The position numbers were made by a program, and so were the translations under genes. A stretch of 64,000 nucleotides of DNA from an uncultured Amylibacter sp. (lineage in GTDB: Bacteria > Pseudomonadota > Alphaproteobacteria > Rhodobacterales > Rhodobacteraceae), in contig CANMGS010000001.1 of assembly GCA_947497475.1 (NCBI GenBank), positions 1 to 64,000 on the forward strand, read 5' to 3'. This document shows, piece by piece, positions 1 to 9,255 of this stretch. Numbering within the stretch: the stretch's first letter is position 1; each line of letters starts with the position of its first letter. The notes beneath the pieces were generated by a model that worked only from the letters and a program-made list of their open reading frames with translations, made no database searches and was not told where the DNA came from.

Positions 1-129
1 TCTCCTTATTTACTATTTGGTTCGGAGTAATAGTTATCTTGAGGTTAGTTGATGTATTATATTCTAAAATAATATTAATAGAATAACAGCGTATAAAACT
101 TGTAATAACGGATGCTAATTAATCAACTT

Positions 130-163
130 CGAATGTCTTATTTGGACTCATAGCGGACATTCG
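130..163. repeat. Dispersed inverted repeat, copy 1
   Basis: The 8-base arms CGAATGTC and GACATTCG are perfect inverted repeats around a spacer that contains ACTCATAGCG. Related elements, sharing a GGGCTCATAGCG-like spacer and AATGTC/GACATT arms, occur at 53828, 54194 and 54675. This copy lies just past the 3' end of ggt, in a 169-base AT-rich stretch at the window edge where no gene is visible. It could act as a transcript-end hairpin, but no U-run follows it. Confidence 0.6.
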
Positions 164-169
164 AATAAA

Positions 170-1909
170 CTAATACCCCTCCACCGAACTCCCAGGCCTC
201 CGTGGATCAGTCGCCCCCAACAACACACCACTCTCCCCGTCAATCATAATCGATTGTGTCGACCCCATCGTCCGTTTCACAACCACATCATGCCCTTTGG
301 CGCGTAAAATTCCTTTGGTATCCGCGCTGATACCCTCTTCCACACGCAACTCGTCTGGCAGCCATTGGTGGTGAATACGCGGCGCATATGTGGCCTCGGC
401 GATGTTCATTCCATGGTCAATCACGTTCATTAATATCTGCAATGTCGTGGTGATAATCCGCGAGCCGCCGGGGCTGCCAGTGACCAAGAACACCTTTCCA
501 TCTTTCATCACAATCGTCGGGCTCATCGATGACAGCGGGCGTTTGCCTGCCTCTACCGCATTCGCATCCCCACCGATCAAACCGTAAGCATTCGCCACGC
601 CAGACTTGGCAGAAAAATCATCCATTTCATTGTTCATCAGCACGCCTGTGCCATCTGCGATGATACCAGAGCCGAAAGAGAAATTTATCGTATATGTGTT
701 AGAAACAGCGTTACCAAAGCGGTCTACGACCGAAAAATGTGTGGTTTCATTGCTTTCATATGGCGTCAAAATGTTCGCTTTTACCAATTCAGCAGGGCGT
801 GCACGCCCCATATCAATCTTGGCACGGATATCATTTGCATAGGTTTTATCCGTCAATTCCTGCACAGGTACATCGACAAAATCAGGGTCACCCAGATAGG
901 TCGCACGATCCGCATAGGCCTGTTTCATTGCCTCTGCCATCAGGTGGATCGTTGACGCTGAATTATGCCCCATCTTGCCGATTGGATAACCTTCAAGCGT
1001 ATTCAATATCTGCACGATATGCGTCCCACCAGAACTGGGCGGCGGCATCGAATGAATATCATAACCGCGGTACGTACCTGTACTGGTATCGCGCACCACA
1101 GATTTATAACGTGCCATATCATCCACAGTGATCACACCATCGGCGGCCTGTACACCAGCAGCGATCTTTTCGGCAACATCGCCTTTGTAAAACCCGTCAA
1201 CGCCATGATCCGAAATGCTTTGCAAAGTCGCCGCCAGATCGGGTTGTTTAAAGATATCCCCAACCTCATAAAAACTACCGTCCTCTTTATAAAAAACCTT
1301 TGCCGTTTGCGGCCAGCGTTTCAAACGTTCCTGCGCGCTTTTCAAACCATCTGACAGGCTTTGCGTGACCACAATCCCATCGCGTGCCAATTTGATTGCA
1401 GGGCCAATGACTTGGGCCATCGTCATCGTACCATTGCGCTCTAATGCCAATGCCATCCCTGCAACGGTTCCTGGCACACCAATCGCCAACCCATGAAAGC
1501 GTGAACGGTTTTTAACGGGTTCACCAGCTTCATCCAAATACATATCTTTAAACGCAGCTTTTGGCGCTATCTCGCGGTAATCAATCGCATCCGTAGTGCC
1601 TTTTTCAACATCATGAACAATCATAAAACCACCGCCGCCCAGATTACCCGCACGAGGGAGCGTTACCGCCAGCGCAAAGGCCACAGCCACACTGGCATCA
1701 ACTGCATTACCACCTGCTTTCAAAATGCTGGTGCCCACTTGAGCGGCAACTTTTTCCTGTGCCACGACCATACCTTTTTTAGCGACAATTGGGTGGAAGC
1801 GATCTTCACCGCTTAAAATAGCAGCGTTTTGCGCAAGCCCTGTTTGCGGTCCGAAGATGAAAATGATGCCTAGGCAAAGGGATGCGGTAATACGATTTAA
1901 ATAGGTCAT
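170..1909 (-). CDS. ggt: Gamma-glutamyltransferase (Ntn hydrolase)
   Basis: Periplasmic gamma-glutamyltransferase. It would hydrolyse or transfer the gamma-glutamyl group of glutathione and related compounds. The 579-aa length is normal for the bacterial proenzyme. Residues 1-27 are a Sec signal peptide ending near GLAQ. The TTHFSVVD block at about residues 389-390 holds the Thr that in this family is the autocleavage site and nucleophile, and it is followed by the usual NTYTIN and GSGI stretches. PLSSMSPTIV and GSPGGSRI match the small-subunit substrate pocket. No clear Shine-Dalgarno precedes the ATG. The gene stands alone downstream of the peroxidase, from which a terminator separates it. 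The 5-oxoprolinase genes about 7 kb away would fit gamma-glutamyl compound recycling, but that link is inference. Confidence 0.95.
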   Translation of the reverse strand: MTYLNRITASLCLGIIFIFGPQTGLAQNAAILSGEDRFHPIVAKKGMVVAQEKVAAQVGTSILKAGGNAVDASVAVAFALAVTLPRAGNLGGGGFMIVHDVEKGTTDAIDYREIAPKAAFKDMYLDEAGEPVKNRSRFHGLAIGVPGTVAGMALALERNGTMTMAQVIGPAIKLARDGIVVTQSLSDGLKSAQERLKRWPQTAKVFYKEDGSFYEVGDIFKQPDLAATLQSISDHGVDGFYKGDVAEKIAAGVQAADGVITVDDMARYKSVVRDTSTGTYRGYDIHSMPPPSSGGTHIVQILNTLEGYPIGKMGHNSASTIHLMAEAMKQAYADRATYLGDPDFVDVPVQELTDKTYANDIRAKIDMGRARPAELVKANILTPYESNETTHFSVVDRFGNAVSNTYTINFSFGSGIIADGTGVLMNNEMDDFSAKSGVANAYGLIGGDANAVEAGKRPLSSMSPTIVMKDGKVFLVTGSPGGSRIITTTLQILMNVIDHGMNIAEATYAPRIHHQWLPDELRVEEGISADTKGILRAKGHDVVVKRTMGSTQSIMIDGESGVLLGATDPRRPGSSVEGY

Positions 1910-1956
1910 GTATGAACTATATATCGCTTATTTTTTTATGCCAGCGAGAACGGGGT

Positions 1957-1991
1957 ATAAAAACATCAACCGATAAAAATCGGTTGATGTT
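1957..1991 (-). terminator. Rho-independent terminator after the haem peroxidase
   Basis: A perfect 13-base-pair stem (arms 1962-1974 and 1979-1991) with a 4-base loop. On the minus strand it is followed directly by a run of five T before ATACCCC. It lies 25 bases past the stop of the peroxidase gene and before ggt, so the two genes are probably separate transcription units. Confidence 0.85.
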
Positions 1992-2015
1992 GAATGTTAA
2001 ACAATCACATTGGCT

Positions 2016-3518
2016 TTACGCAAATCCAATGCCATCAGCCTTGAGACCAGCCAATCGGATAATTGATGCTAATGTCCAGCTTTTATCATCCACATTATCT
2101 TCATCTGGTTTCAAAAGAGGGTCATCCTCTGGCACCCAGCACGGTTCCATATTGATCCAAGAATTTGGATCGCCTTTCAATAACCCTGCGAATGTTGCAC
2201 AAACGATCGCAGAACCGACACGGCCCATCGTATTGCCACCGTTCCCCTGTGCTTCACGTAATATATAATACCACAATGCATCAGGTTCTTCTGGTTTTAA
2301 CGCAATCGGTTTCAAACAGTATTTCTTGGCTATGCTGGTGCCTGAGGGCAACCCAAATGCAAGTCCACGCTTCAAATTACGGAAAGCAAGCACATTCAAT
2401 GGATCCCCTAGCGCCCCTTCAAATAAAAACGCCAATGCATTCGATAGTTTTGTATCGATTTTTCGCGCCATTTGCGGGAAAGGCCCACCTGATGATTGCA
2501 TCGGCAAGAACCAATCCCATTGAATGCTATTTTCAGGCTTCATTGGGCGGAAACCGCGCAAGTCGTCAGGATCTGGGTTACCACTGTTGTCAAAGATTGC
2601 AGCGAAATTCCCAAAGCCCCGCACGGGATTGTTCGTTTGGTATGAATTTCGCACCATAGAATGGCCGAAACGGTAAGCGGCTACAGAAAACTCAACGGGC
2701 ATAAATGGTTGATGTTTCCACTTATAAATATCATCCAAACCACAGGTCCAACGTTGCCGCCCATCACAAGTTTTCTCAAGGGACAACGCACATTCATACA
2801 CCTCATCCACAACAATAAGCGGCATAAAATCATTCCAAACAATGTGTTGATAAAGCCAGCGCAGAGACTTACGTGCTGTTTCAAAAACTTCTTTGTCATC
2901 GGCTTGCGGAAATACGTTTCTTGCACGGTCCACTAAAGTGTTATGGGCCAATAGAAACGCCAGTTGCAGCTGGCTCACCATCGAGTTTTCATCATTGCGC
3001 ATGTCGCCAATCAAGGCACGACTACCAAAGCGCGGCAAATCAGGTAAATCTGGATGGCCAGCAATAGAACCAATCGCCATTTTTGCCTTATCATTTTGAT
3101 CATAAAGATACGGTTGGTCATCAGGTCCTGATCCATAAATATTATCCAAATCCAACCGCGGCGTTCTGAAGTTCCGCAAACCATTCGGATCGTTTTGACG
3201 CATCAATGACGATGCGGGATCAAAGGTTATATCATGGTCAATAAACTGGCCAAAATAGGTATATCCAGCAGGAATTTTCGAGCTGAACTTATCTTCTAGA
3301 TCCTGAATTAAGCCAGGGTCATTCGCGATATCACCTGGTAATACTCCAGGTTCTTCGACCATCAGGTCATTCGCGATCTTAAATAAATAATCGTCTACAT
3401 CTTTTTCAGGAACTGGGGGGGACCATGCAGGTAAATCAGGACAGATACGTCCAAAAGGTCCGTGGTAAAACTTCGATTGAGGTGCAAGCACGTCAAAGTG
3501 CTTCGAGCCGTGAGCCAT
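2016..3518 (-). CDS. Animal-type haem peroxidase family protein
   Basis: Member of the animal haem peroxidase superfamily (peroxidase-cyclooxygenase type), 500 aa. The distal haem side shows as YFGQFIDHDITFD near residue 100. The family signature GDMRNDEN follows near residue 170. The proximal haem ligand is probably the His in YRFGHSMVRNSY near residue 285. It would oxidise halides or organic donors with H2O2, but the substrate cannot be read from sequence. No signal peptide or repeat-type secretion signal is visible, so location is uncertain. An AGGAG sequence lies 7 bases before the ATG. It has its own terminator downstream and no partner gene. Bacterial members are patchily distributed, so lateral acquisition is possible but not shown. 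Confidence 0.88.
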   Translation of the reverse strand: MAHGSKHFDVLAPQSKFYHGPFGRICPDLPAWSPPVPEKDVDDYLFKIANDLMVEEPGVLPGDIANDPGLIQDLEDKFSSKIPAGYTYFGQFIDHDITFDPASSLMRQNDPNGLRNFRTPRLDLDNIYGSGPDDQPYLYDQNDKAKMAIGSIAGHPDLPDLPRFGSRALIGDMRNDENSMVSQLQLAFLLAHNTLVDRARNVFPQADDKEVFETARKSLRWLYQHIVWNDFMPLIVVDEVYECALSLEKTCDGRQRWTCGLDDIYKWKHQPFMPVEFSVAAYRFGHSMVRNSYQTNNPVRGFGNFAAIFDNSGNPDPDDLRGFRPMKPENSIQWDWFLPMQSSGGPFPQMARKIDTKLSNALAFLFEGALGDPLNVLAFRNLKRGLAFGLPSGTSIAKKYCLKPIALKPEEPDALWYYILREAQGNGGNTMGRVGSAIVCATFAGLLKGDPNSWINMEPCWVPEDDPLLKPDEDNVDDKSWTLASIIRLAGLKADGIGFA

Positions 3519-3645
3519 AATAAGTCTCCTGTTGTTTTAAATTTGAGCAGATTGTCTTAAAATTAAGTGACGCTACGTTAACTCAACTTAAAAGTGCATT
3601 CAGTGACTTTTGGTACGCTATCTGTTTTGAACCCCTAGGGTGTTG

Positions 3646-4404
3646 TTATATAAATGATTTTAGCCACCCCAGCCCCATTTCTGTTGTGGTATTAGGTTTA
3701 TATTCCGCCCCCAATGGATTCTCATACCCTAACTTGGACAAGACATCATAGATATGCGGATAACTCACTTCACCGCTATCGGGCTCTGCACGATCTGGGA
3801 CCGAAGCGATCTGTATATGGCCAATGATTGGCAACAAATCTTGCAAGCGACGGGTCAGATCGCCTTCCATGATTTGCAAATGATAACAATCAAACATCAA
3901 CTTAATATTATCGGCCTTTATCGCCTCAATTATTGCTTTGGCCTGATCAGAAGTTTGTAAAAAATAATTGGGGGCATCATAATGGTTCAGCGGCTCAATC
4001 AAGATAGTCATGTCATGTAGTGCAGCTTTTGCGCAAGCATACTCAAGGTTCTTTACAAAACATGCATGTGCCTCTTCTCCATCCGCAAAGCCTGCCATCA
4101 CATGAATATTGGATGCTCCGATCGCAACAGCATATTCCACAGCTTGATCAATAGCAGCACGCGCTTCATCTTCGCGCCCAACCAAAGCGGAAAGTCCGTT
4201 TTCACCTGTCTTTCCGCGCACAGTATTCAAGCCTAACATCGCAAAACCTGTCTCATCCAAAGCGGCTTTTACATCCTTTGCAGGCACATCATAGGGCCAA
4301 TGGCATTCCACCGCATGAAATCCAGCCTTTGCAGCCGCGCGAATAGCATCTGGCAGACTGTATTCTGTGAACAAGAACCCAAGATTTGCTGAAAACTGTG
4401 TCAT
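3646..4404 (-). CDS. otnI: Hydroxypyruvate / 2-oxo-tetronate isomerase (AP endonuclease 2 fold)
   Basis: TIM-barrel sugar isomerase of the Hyi/OtnI family, 252 aa, the usual length. The N-terminus FSANLGFLFTEYSL and later ILIEPLNHYDAPNYF, MFDCYHLQIMEGDL and GEVSYPHIYD carry the Glu, Asp, His and Glu residues that bind the divalent metal in this family. Its ATG overlaps the stop of ltnD by four bases (ATGA), so translation is probably coupled. Pairing with an LtnD-like dehydrogenase favours the four-carbon acid isomerase OtnI over hydroxypyruvate isomerase Hyi. The two cannot be told apart by motif alone. Confidence 0.82.
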   Translation of the reverse strand: MTQFSANLGFLFTEYSLPDAIRAAAKAGFHAVECHWPYDVPAKDVKAALDETGFAMLGLNTVRGKTGENGLSALVGREDEARAAIDQAVEYAVAIGASNIHVMAGFADGEEAHACFVKNLEYACAKAALHDMTILIEPLNHYDAPNYFLQTSDQAKAIIEAIKADNIKLMFDCYHLQIMEGDLTRRLQDLLPIIGHIQIASVPDRAEPDSGEVSYPHIYDVLSKLGYENPLGAEYKPNTTTEMGLGWLKSFI

Positions 4405-5297
4405 GTATCTTCTCCTGGCAAAGTCAGGCCTGCATTATGTGCATAAACCTTTGCCACTGCCGCATCATCTTCAAGTCCCAATCCTGATCCGGCAGCGGCT
4501 ATGAACTGTTGCATAGCCGCGGCTGTTAAAGGTGCTGCGAATTTCGCATCTTTGGCAATGTCCAACACTATGCCTAAATCTTTGGGCCATATGTTCACCG
4601 AAGATCGCGGTGTGTAATCCGCATCTACAATATGGGGCGCACGGTTTTCGAACATCCATGAATTGCCCGCACATTGCGTGATCACCTCGACCGTTTTGGC
4701 AGGATCAACACCTTGGGTCATGCCAAAAGTCACAGCCTCTGCCATTGCAGCGATATGAACGCCTGCCAACATTTGGTTTATGGCTTTCATAGCGGAGCCC
4801 GCACCAGCAGTGTCTCCTAATTCGAATACAGTTTGTGCCATAGCACTCAGCGCAGGGCGTAAACTTGCAAACGCTTCTTTTGTCCCTGATGCCATAATAG
4901 ACAGATCACCTGATGCAGCTTTTGCCGCACCACCAGAAATTGGCGCATCAAGATAATGCAACCCCTTTACTTGGGTCATGCGTTCCATATCTTTGGCAAA
5001 AAGAGGTGCAACGGTTGCACACGACATGATGCCCGTGCCTGTGGGAATATTATCAATAATGTTATCCAAAACAACTTGTGTTTGATCTGCATTTAAAACG
5101 ACCAGAACGACGATATCTAACGTAGGTAAAATATCATACTGTTCTCCTTGCAATCCCCCTTCGGCTTGGAACCGCTGCACAGCATCCATATTGACATCAA
5201 ACCCAGCAACCACATGCCCTGCACGCAACAAAGATTGCGCTATCCCAAACCCCATAGAGCCAAGCCCGAAAACACCAATACGTTTATGATCAGACAT
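4401..5297 (-). CDS. ltnD: L-threonate-type dehydrogenase (beta-hydroxyacid dehydrogenase family)
   Basis: NAD(P)-dependent beta-hydroxyacid dehydrogenase, about 298 aa. The N-terminal Rossmann motif is GVFGLGSMGFG. The family substrate-binding signature is DAPISGGAAKAASG near residue 120, and GAGSAMKAINQ near 170 holds the catalytic Lys. The ATG at 5297 is preferred over one five codons upstream because AGGA lies five bases before it. It is the first gene of a two-gene operon with the isomerase. In known threonate pathways LtnD oxidises the acid, OtnI isomerises the 2-oxo product, and a kinase (OtnK) and aldolase (OtnC) finish. Those two are absent here. A 3-hydroxyisobutyrate or tartronate semialdehyde dehydrogenase role is the alternative. 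Confidence 0.78.
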   Translation of the reverse strand: MSDHKRIGVFGLGSMGFGIAQSLLRAGHVVAGFDVNMDAVQRFQAEGGLQGEQYDILPTLDIVVLVVLNADQTQVVLDNIIDNIPTGTGIMSCATVAPLFAKDMERMTQVKGLHYLDAPISGGAAKAASGDLSIMASGTKEAFASLRPALSAMAQTVFELGDTAGAGSAMKAINQMLAGVHIAAMAEAVTFGMTQGVDPAKTVEVITQCAGNSWMFENRAPHIVDADYTPRSSVNIWPKDLGIVLDIAKDAKFAAPLTAAAMQQFIAAAGSGLGLEDDAAVAKVYAHNAGLTLPGEDT

Positions 5298-5428
5298 ATC
5301 TATCCTACCCATTCTTTTATTCTATTGGACAAACGCTAGAGCAAGCATCACGATAGATGCAAGTCACAATAATGGCCTTGCCTTCACTTTCAAGATCATC
5401 AGAATGATCAAAAATTAAGAGACACATC

Positions 5429-6802
5429 ATGACATCATCTGCATTTGTAAACAGCAATACAATCCGCGCTGCATTCTCTTCCGCCATGTCTGTCATGTAC
5501 CAGACAGAAGTTCCTGCTTATGGCACGTTGCAAACAATTGTAACGGATACCAATGCTGCCGTTCTTGATGCAGACCCTGAATTAAAAGCAAGCTTAAAAA
5601 ATCATAATGAACTGGATCGTATTTCAGATGAACGTCATGGCGCCATTAGGTTAGGCACAGCTGATGAATTGCACATGATGCGCCGTGTATTTGCAATTAT
5701 GGGCATGTTCCCTGTCGGATATTATGATTTGGGCGTTGCTGGTATTCCAGTGCATTCCACAGCCTTTCGGCCCACATCACATGATGCGCTCAGTGCCAAC
5801 CCATTTCGCGTATTTACCTCTTTATTACGATTAGAGTTAATCCAAGATGAAGCATTGCGCACACAAGCCGTTGAGATTCTAGAGCAGCGTCAAATTTTCA
5901 CGAACCGCGCCGTCACATTGGTAGAAACAGCCGAAACAAACGGCGGCTTAACAAAGAGCCAAGCGGATGAATTCGTATCAGAAGTATTGGAAACCTTCCG
6001 CTGGCATTCTGATGCGCTTGTCAGTTTTGAAACGTATGAGAAACTTCACGATGCGCATCGCCTGATTGCCGATGTTGTCTCGTTCCGTGGCCCACATATC
6101 AATCACCTTACACCACGCACTTTGGACATTGATGCATCTCAAGCGGCAATGCCTGAATATGGTATTGCCGCTAAAGCCGTGATCGAAGGCCCGCCACCGC
6201 GTAAATGCCCAATTCTGCTGCGCCAAACCAGCTTTAAAGCGTTAGAAGAAGATGTGAGTTTCCCCGATCTTGATGGCACACTGAAGTCACGCAGTCACAC
6301 AGCCCGCTTTGGCGAGATAGAGCAACGTGGCATCGCACTTACAGCCAAAGGCCGCGCGCTTTATGACCAAACTCTAAACACTGTGCGCGCGATCATTACA
6401 CCTGCCGCAGATGGTTCAAATGCAGATGAGTATATGGCGGCTTTGTCAAAAGGCTTCGAAGCTTTTCCAGATGATTGGCGCAGCTTGCTGGATCAAGAAC
6501 TTGCTTATTTCAAATTCTCAGCGGTTAACGGTATGGAAAGCCAAAGCGCGTCATTACCCGATTTAATCGATGCAGGCGCTATTACCTTTGATCCAGTGGT
6601 CTACGAAGATTTCTTACCTGTCAGTGCTGCTGGTATCTTTCAATCGAACCTTGGTGATAAAGCCACAGAAACACTCCAAACCACATCAAGCCAAGATACC
6701 TTTGAAACAGCATTGGGCACATCTGTGTTAAATGAGTTCGACCATTATGCTGCAATACAGGCGCAGTCGCTAGAAACGGCTATGGAAGCTTTAAAGGCTT
6801 AA
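5429..6802 (+). CDS. hglS: 2-oxoadipate dioxygenase/decarboxylase (HglS, DUF1338)
   Basis: 457-aa member of the HglS family, a VOC-fold Fe(II) enzyme that converts 2-oxoadipate to D-2-hydroxyglutarate in lysine breakdown. The three metal ligands known from the Pseudomonas enzyme (His70, His226, Glu294) are matched by His70 in DERHGAIRLG, His226 in GPHINHLTPRTLDID and Glu296 in TARFGEIEQRG. The block CPILLRQTSFKALEE near residue 260 is a further family hallmark. It is transcribed towards pxpC and the two coding regions overlap by four bases at their 3' ends. No other lysine-degradation gene is in the window, so the pathway assignment rests on the family alone. Confidence 0.93.
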   Translation: MTSSAFVNSNTIRAAFSSAMSVMYQTEVPAYGTLQTIVTDTNAAVLDADPELKASLKNHNELDRISDERHGAIRLGTADELHMMRRVFAIMGMFPVGYYDLGVAGIPVHSTAFRPTSHDALSANPFRVFTSLLRLELIQDEALRTQAVEILEQRQIFTNRAVTLVETAETNGGLTKSQADEFVSEVLETFRWHSDALVSFETYEKLHDAHRLIADVVSFRGPHINHLTPRTLDIDASQAAMPEYGIAAKAVIEGPPPRKCPILLRQTSFKALEEDVSFPDLDGTLKSRSHTARFGEIEQRGIALTAKGRALYDQTLNTVRAIITPAADGSNADEYMAALSKGFEAFPDDWRSLLDQELAYFKFSAVNGMESQSASLPDLIDAGAITFDPVVYEDFLPVSAAGIFQSNLGDKATETLQTTSSQDTFETALGTSVLNEFDHYAAIQAQSLETAMEALKA

Positions 6803-7800
6803 GAAAAAACGCCACCAATTAAGTTTTCACCCATCAACCGTTGCTCCAATGTGCCTCTAGGTTCAGATATCCGATCAAGATATTCTTTCGAATGCACAGC
6901 ATACCTCCGTGCTTCATCAACAGATTCTGCTGCACTGATCGCCTTAAAACGTAACAAATCTCGGTGGCGCATTTGCACAAGACCATCCACATCTGCCGAG
7001 ACAACTGTTGCGATTTTAGGATACCCACCTGTGGTTTGATGATCCGCTAACAAGACTGTTGGAGCACCATCACCGGCTACTTGAACAGAACCACGAACAA
7101 TGGGTTCTGATGGGATAGACAATGCCGCTTTCATCGCAAGAGTTTCGCCATTTAAGCGCACGCCCATACGGTCATAATTTTCGCTTAAAGCATAAGCCTT
7201 CGATAGGAATGTATCCAAAGCAGCCTGTTCGAAATGCTGATCTTGTGGTCCCATGACAACCCGCGCGGTCCCTTTAATATCCGCATATTCTGGCTGCAAT
7301 ATATCGCCTTCGCGGGTTTCTATAACTGCAGCCTCTTGAATATACAGCTCCTGACCGCTTGTTATTGTGCCCCCACCAAAACCCGACATGGAATGTGTGG
7401 CAGACTGTCCAAGCCATTGTGGGATATCCATCTGCCCAGCAAACGCCAAATAGGCCCAACTGCCCCAACGCCCAGCCCGAATAGCAAGCTTCTCGCCTTT
7501 GCGCAGTGTTAATACTGTCCAAGACGCAAGCTTTGCACCTGCATGATCAACAGTAAAATCCCCACCTGTGACAGACAATGTGATCTCGCCAGACAGGCAT
7601 TCCAACATCAACCCACCTAAAGATATCTCAATAGATGAACCTTCGGCGGGTTTTCCCAAAGCAACATTCGCAGCCGCATGTGATAAACGGTCCATCGGGC
7701 CAGAGGCAGGAACACCGAACCGCATATGCCCAAAACGCCCAGCGTCTTGCACTGTCACAAGTGGCCCAGCAAAGGTGACTTTTAAGCGTGCATCAGCCAT
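6799..7800 (-). CDS. pxpC: 5-oxoprolinase subunit PxpC (biotin-dependent carboxyltransferase fold)
   Basis: About 333 aa, the KipA-like subunit of the ATP-dependent 5-oxoprolinase PxpABC, which turns pyroglutamate into glutamate. The N-terminus VTFAGPLVTVQDAGRFG and then GVPASGPMDRLSHAAAN are the family signature. LADHQTTGGYPKIATV lies towards the C-terminus. The frame is open further upstream, but the start at 7800 is chosen because it gives the family N-terminus, overlaps the end of pxpB by eight bases, and has AAGGGGG just before it. It is the last gene of the pxpA-pxpB-pxpC operon and ends tail to tail against hglS. Confidence 0.93.
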   Translation of the reverse strand: MADARLKVTFAGPLVTVQDAGRFGHMRFGVPASGPMDRLSHAAANVALGKPAEGSSIEISLGGLMLECLSGEITLSVTGGDFTVDHAGAKLASWTVLTLRKGEKLAIRAGRWGSWAYLAFAGQMDIPQWLGQSATHSMSGFGGGTITSGQELYIQEAAVIETREGDILQPEYADIKGTARVVMGPQDQHFEQAALDTFLSKAYALSENYDRMGVRLNGETLAMKAALSIPSEPIVRGSVQVAGDGAPTVLLADHQTTGGYPKIATVVSADVDGLVQMRHRDLLRFKAISAAESVDEARRYAVHSKEYLDRISEPRGTLEQRLMGENLIGGVFS

Positions 7801-8482
7801 TACAGCCCCCTTTGGATAAACGGTCATATGTCGCAAGATCGATACGTTCAAATGTAACACGGTCACCCACATCAAATAGAAATGGCTGCTTTGGATCATC
7901 CAGTAATATCTTTGTCGGAGAACGCCCAAGAATAGACCACCCCGTTGGCATCACAATCGTGGAGACAAGACATTGCGCACTGGCAATGTAAACGCTGCCG
8001 GCTGGAATATCACGCGTTGGCGTTGATTTACGTGGGACTTGTATGGCTTCTGGGACCCCCGCCATATAGGCATACCCTGGGGCAAACCCGTACATAACAA
8101 CATGATAATCGCCAGACAGATGAGCGTTGATCACAGCCTCTTCACTGATACCACATACTTTGGCGACTTCGGCCGTATGCACCCCAAAATCGCCCTCATA
8201 ACAAACCTGCACGGTTTTATGTCCAACTTTGGCAGACACGTTCTGTAAATTGATTAATAACTTGTTTACTTCTGCTTCAATCTCTTGGTGATCTGTCACA
8301 AGTGGATCAAAGCTGATCAGAATATTTACGAATGCAGGAACGGTTTCACGCACACCTTTAATCTGCGCTTGTGCAATCGCATGATCCAACGCCACAACAG
8401 ATTGATTTGCCGCATCACTGATCTTGGTGGCAAAGCTGACCAACACGGCGTGATCTGCAACAGGTTTAAACGTAGGTTTCAT
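7793..8482 (-). CDS. pxpB: 5-oxoprolinase subunit PxpB (KipI-like)
   Basis: 229-aa PxpB/KipI-family subunit of 5-oxoprolinase. Recognisable blocks are VCYEGDFGVHTAEVAK near residue 110, HLSGDYHVVMYGFAPGYAYM near 135 and PRKSTPTRDIPAGSV near 165. In other bacteria the KipI branch inhibits sporulation kinases, but linkage to pxpA and pxpC marks this as the enzyme subunit. It lies eight bases after pxpA and overlaps pxpC, so the three subunits are translated from one message. Confidence 0.93.
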   Translation of the reverse strand: MKPTFKPVADHAVLVSFATKISDAANQSVVALDHAIAQAQIKGVRETVPAFVNILISFDPLVTDHQEIEAEVNKLLINLQNVSAKVGHKTVQVCYEGDFGVHTAEVAKVCGISEEAVINAHLSGDYHVVMYGFAPGYAYMAGVPEAIQVPRKSTPTRDIPAGSVYIASAQCLVSTIVMPTGWSILGRSPTKILLDDPKQPFLFDVGDRVTFERIDLATYDRLSKGGCNG

Positions 8483-8490
8483 ACCGAACT

Positions 8491-9255
8491 CTATACGATA
8501 AAGCCCATGAGCTTCACACCCGCAGCGCTTAAACGGTCACGTATAACACGTGTCATTTCAACAGCGCCATCGCTGTCACCATGCACACAAATAGAGTGTG
8601 CAGCTAATGGAATTGGGTCACCATCAATGACTGGCATTAAACCTGTTTCCATAAACGCAACCAAACGATCAGCCGCTTCATTAGCATCATGGATCATAGC
8701 GCCCTCTTGTCCTCTTGGTACAAGTTGGCCATTTGATTGATATCCGCGATCTGCAAAAATTTCAGAAAAAACTGTAGAGCCTGCGGCACGTGCAGCCTCT
8801 TCCAATTGCGTGCCAGAAATTGCCAGAATTGCGAGATCTGGATTGACCTTTTTCGCAGCGGATACAACCGCATCAGCAACGCTACGGTCACGCGCCGCTA
8901 GATTTGCCAGCGCACCGTGTGCTTTGACATAACTCACCTTAACAGGCACCAATGCAGCCATACCGATCAAAGCACCTATTTGAGCAGCGACCATGCGTTC
9001 AATTTCATCAGGGGACATCGGAATAACACGGCGCCCAAATCCTTCGCGATCATTATATCCAGGATGCGCCCCTACAATGACCCCTTTTTCGGCTGCTAAA
9101 GATAATGTTTGATACATCGTTTCAGGGTCACTCGCATGACCACCGCAGGCAATATTTGCACTATTTACAAGCGACAACATCGTTGCGTCATCACCCATAC
9201 CCCATGGGCCAAAACCTTCTCCAAGATCGGAATTCAGATCAATCTGTCGTGTCAT
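8491..9255 (-). CDS. pxpA: 5-oxoprolinase subunit PxpA (LamB/YcsF family)
   Basis: 254-aa LamB/YcsF-family protein, first gene of the pxpABC operon. The N-terminal DLNSDLGEGFGPW, then SANIACGGHASDP and GAHPGYNDREGFGRR, and the C-terminal HSICVHGDSDGAVE are the conserved family blocks. The complex removes 5-oxoproline, a damage product of glutamine and glutamate. GAGGG lies six bases before the ATG. A TGTTTAAACA palindrome and AT-rich DNA lie in the 114 bases upstream, where a promoter would be expected. No specific regulator site can be named. Confidence 0.94.
   Translation of the reverse strand: MTRQIDLNSDLGEGFGPWGMGDDATMLSLVNSANIACGGHASDPETMYQTLSLAAEKGVIVGAHPGYNDREGFGRRVIPMSPDEIERMVAAQIGALIGMAALVPVKVSYVKAHGALANLAARDRSVADAVVSAAKKVNPDLAILAISGTQLEEAARAAGSTVFSEIFADRGYQSNGQLVPRGQEGAMIHDANEAADRLVAFMETGLMPVIDGDPIPLAAHSICVHGDSDGAVEMTRVIRDRLSAAGVKLMGFIV

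Noticed and set aside
739-1131. Plus-strand open frames inside ggt
   Set aside because: Antisense frames under a strongly supported enzyme gene; His/Cys/Arg-rich translations without motifs.
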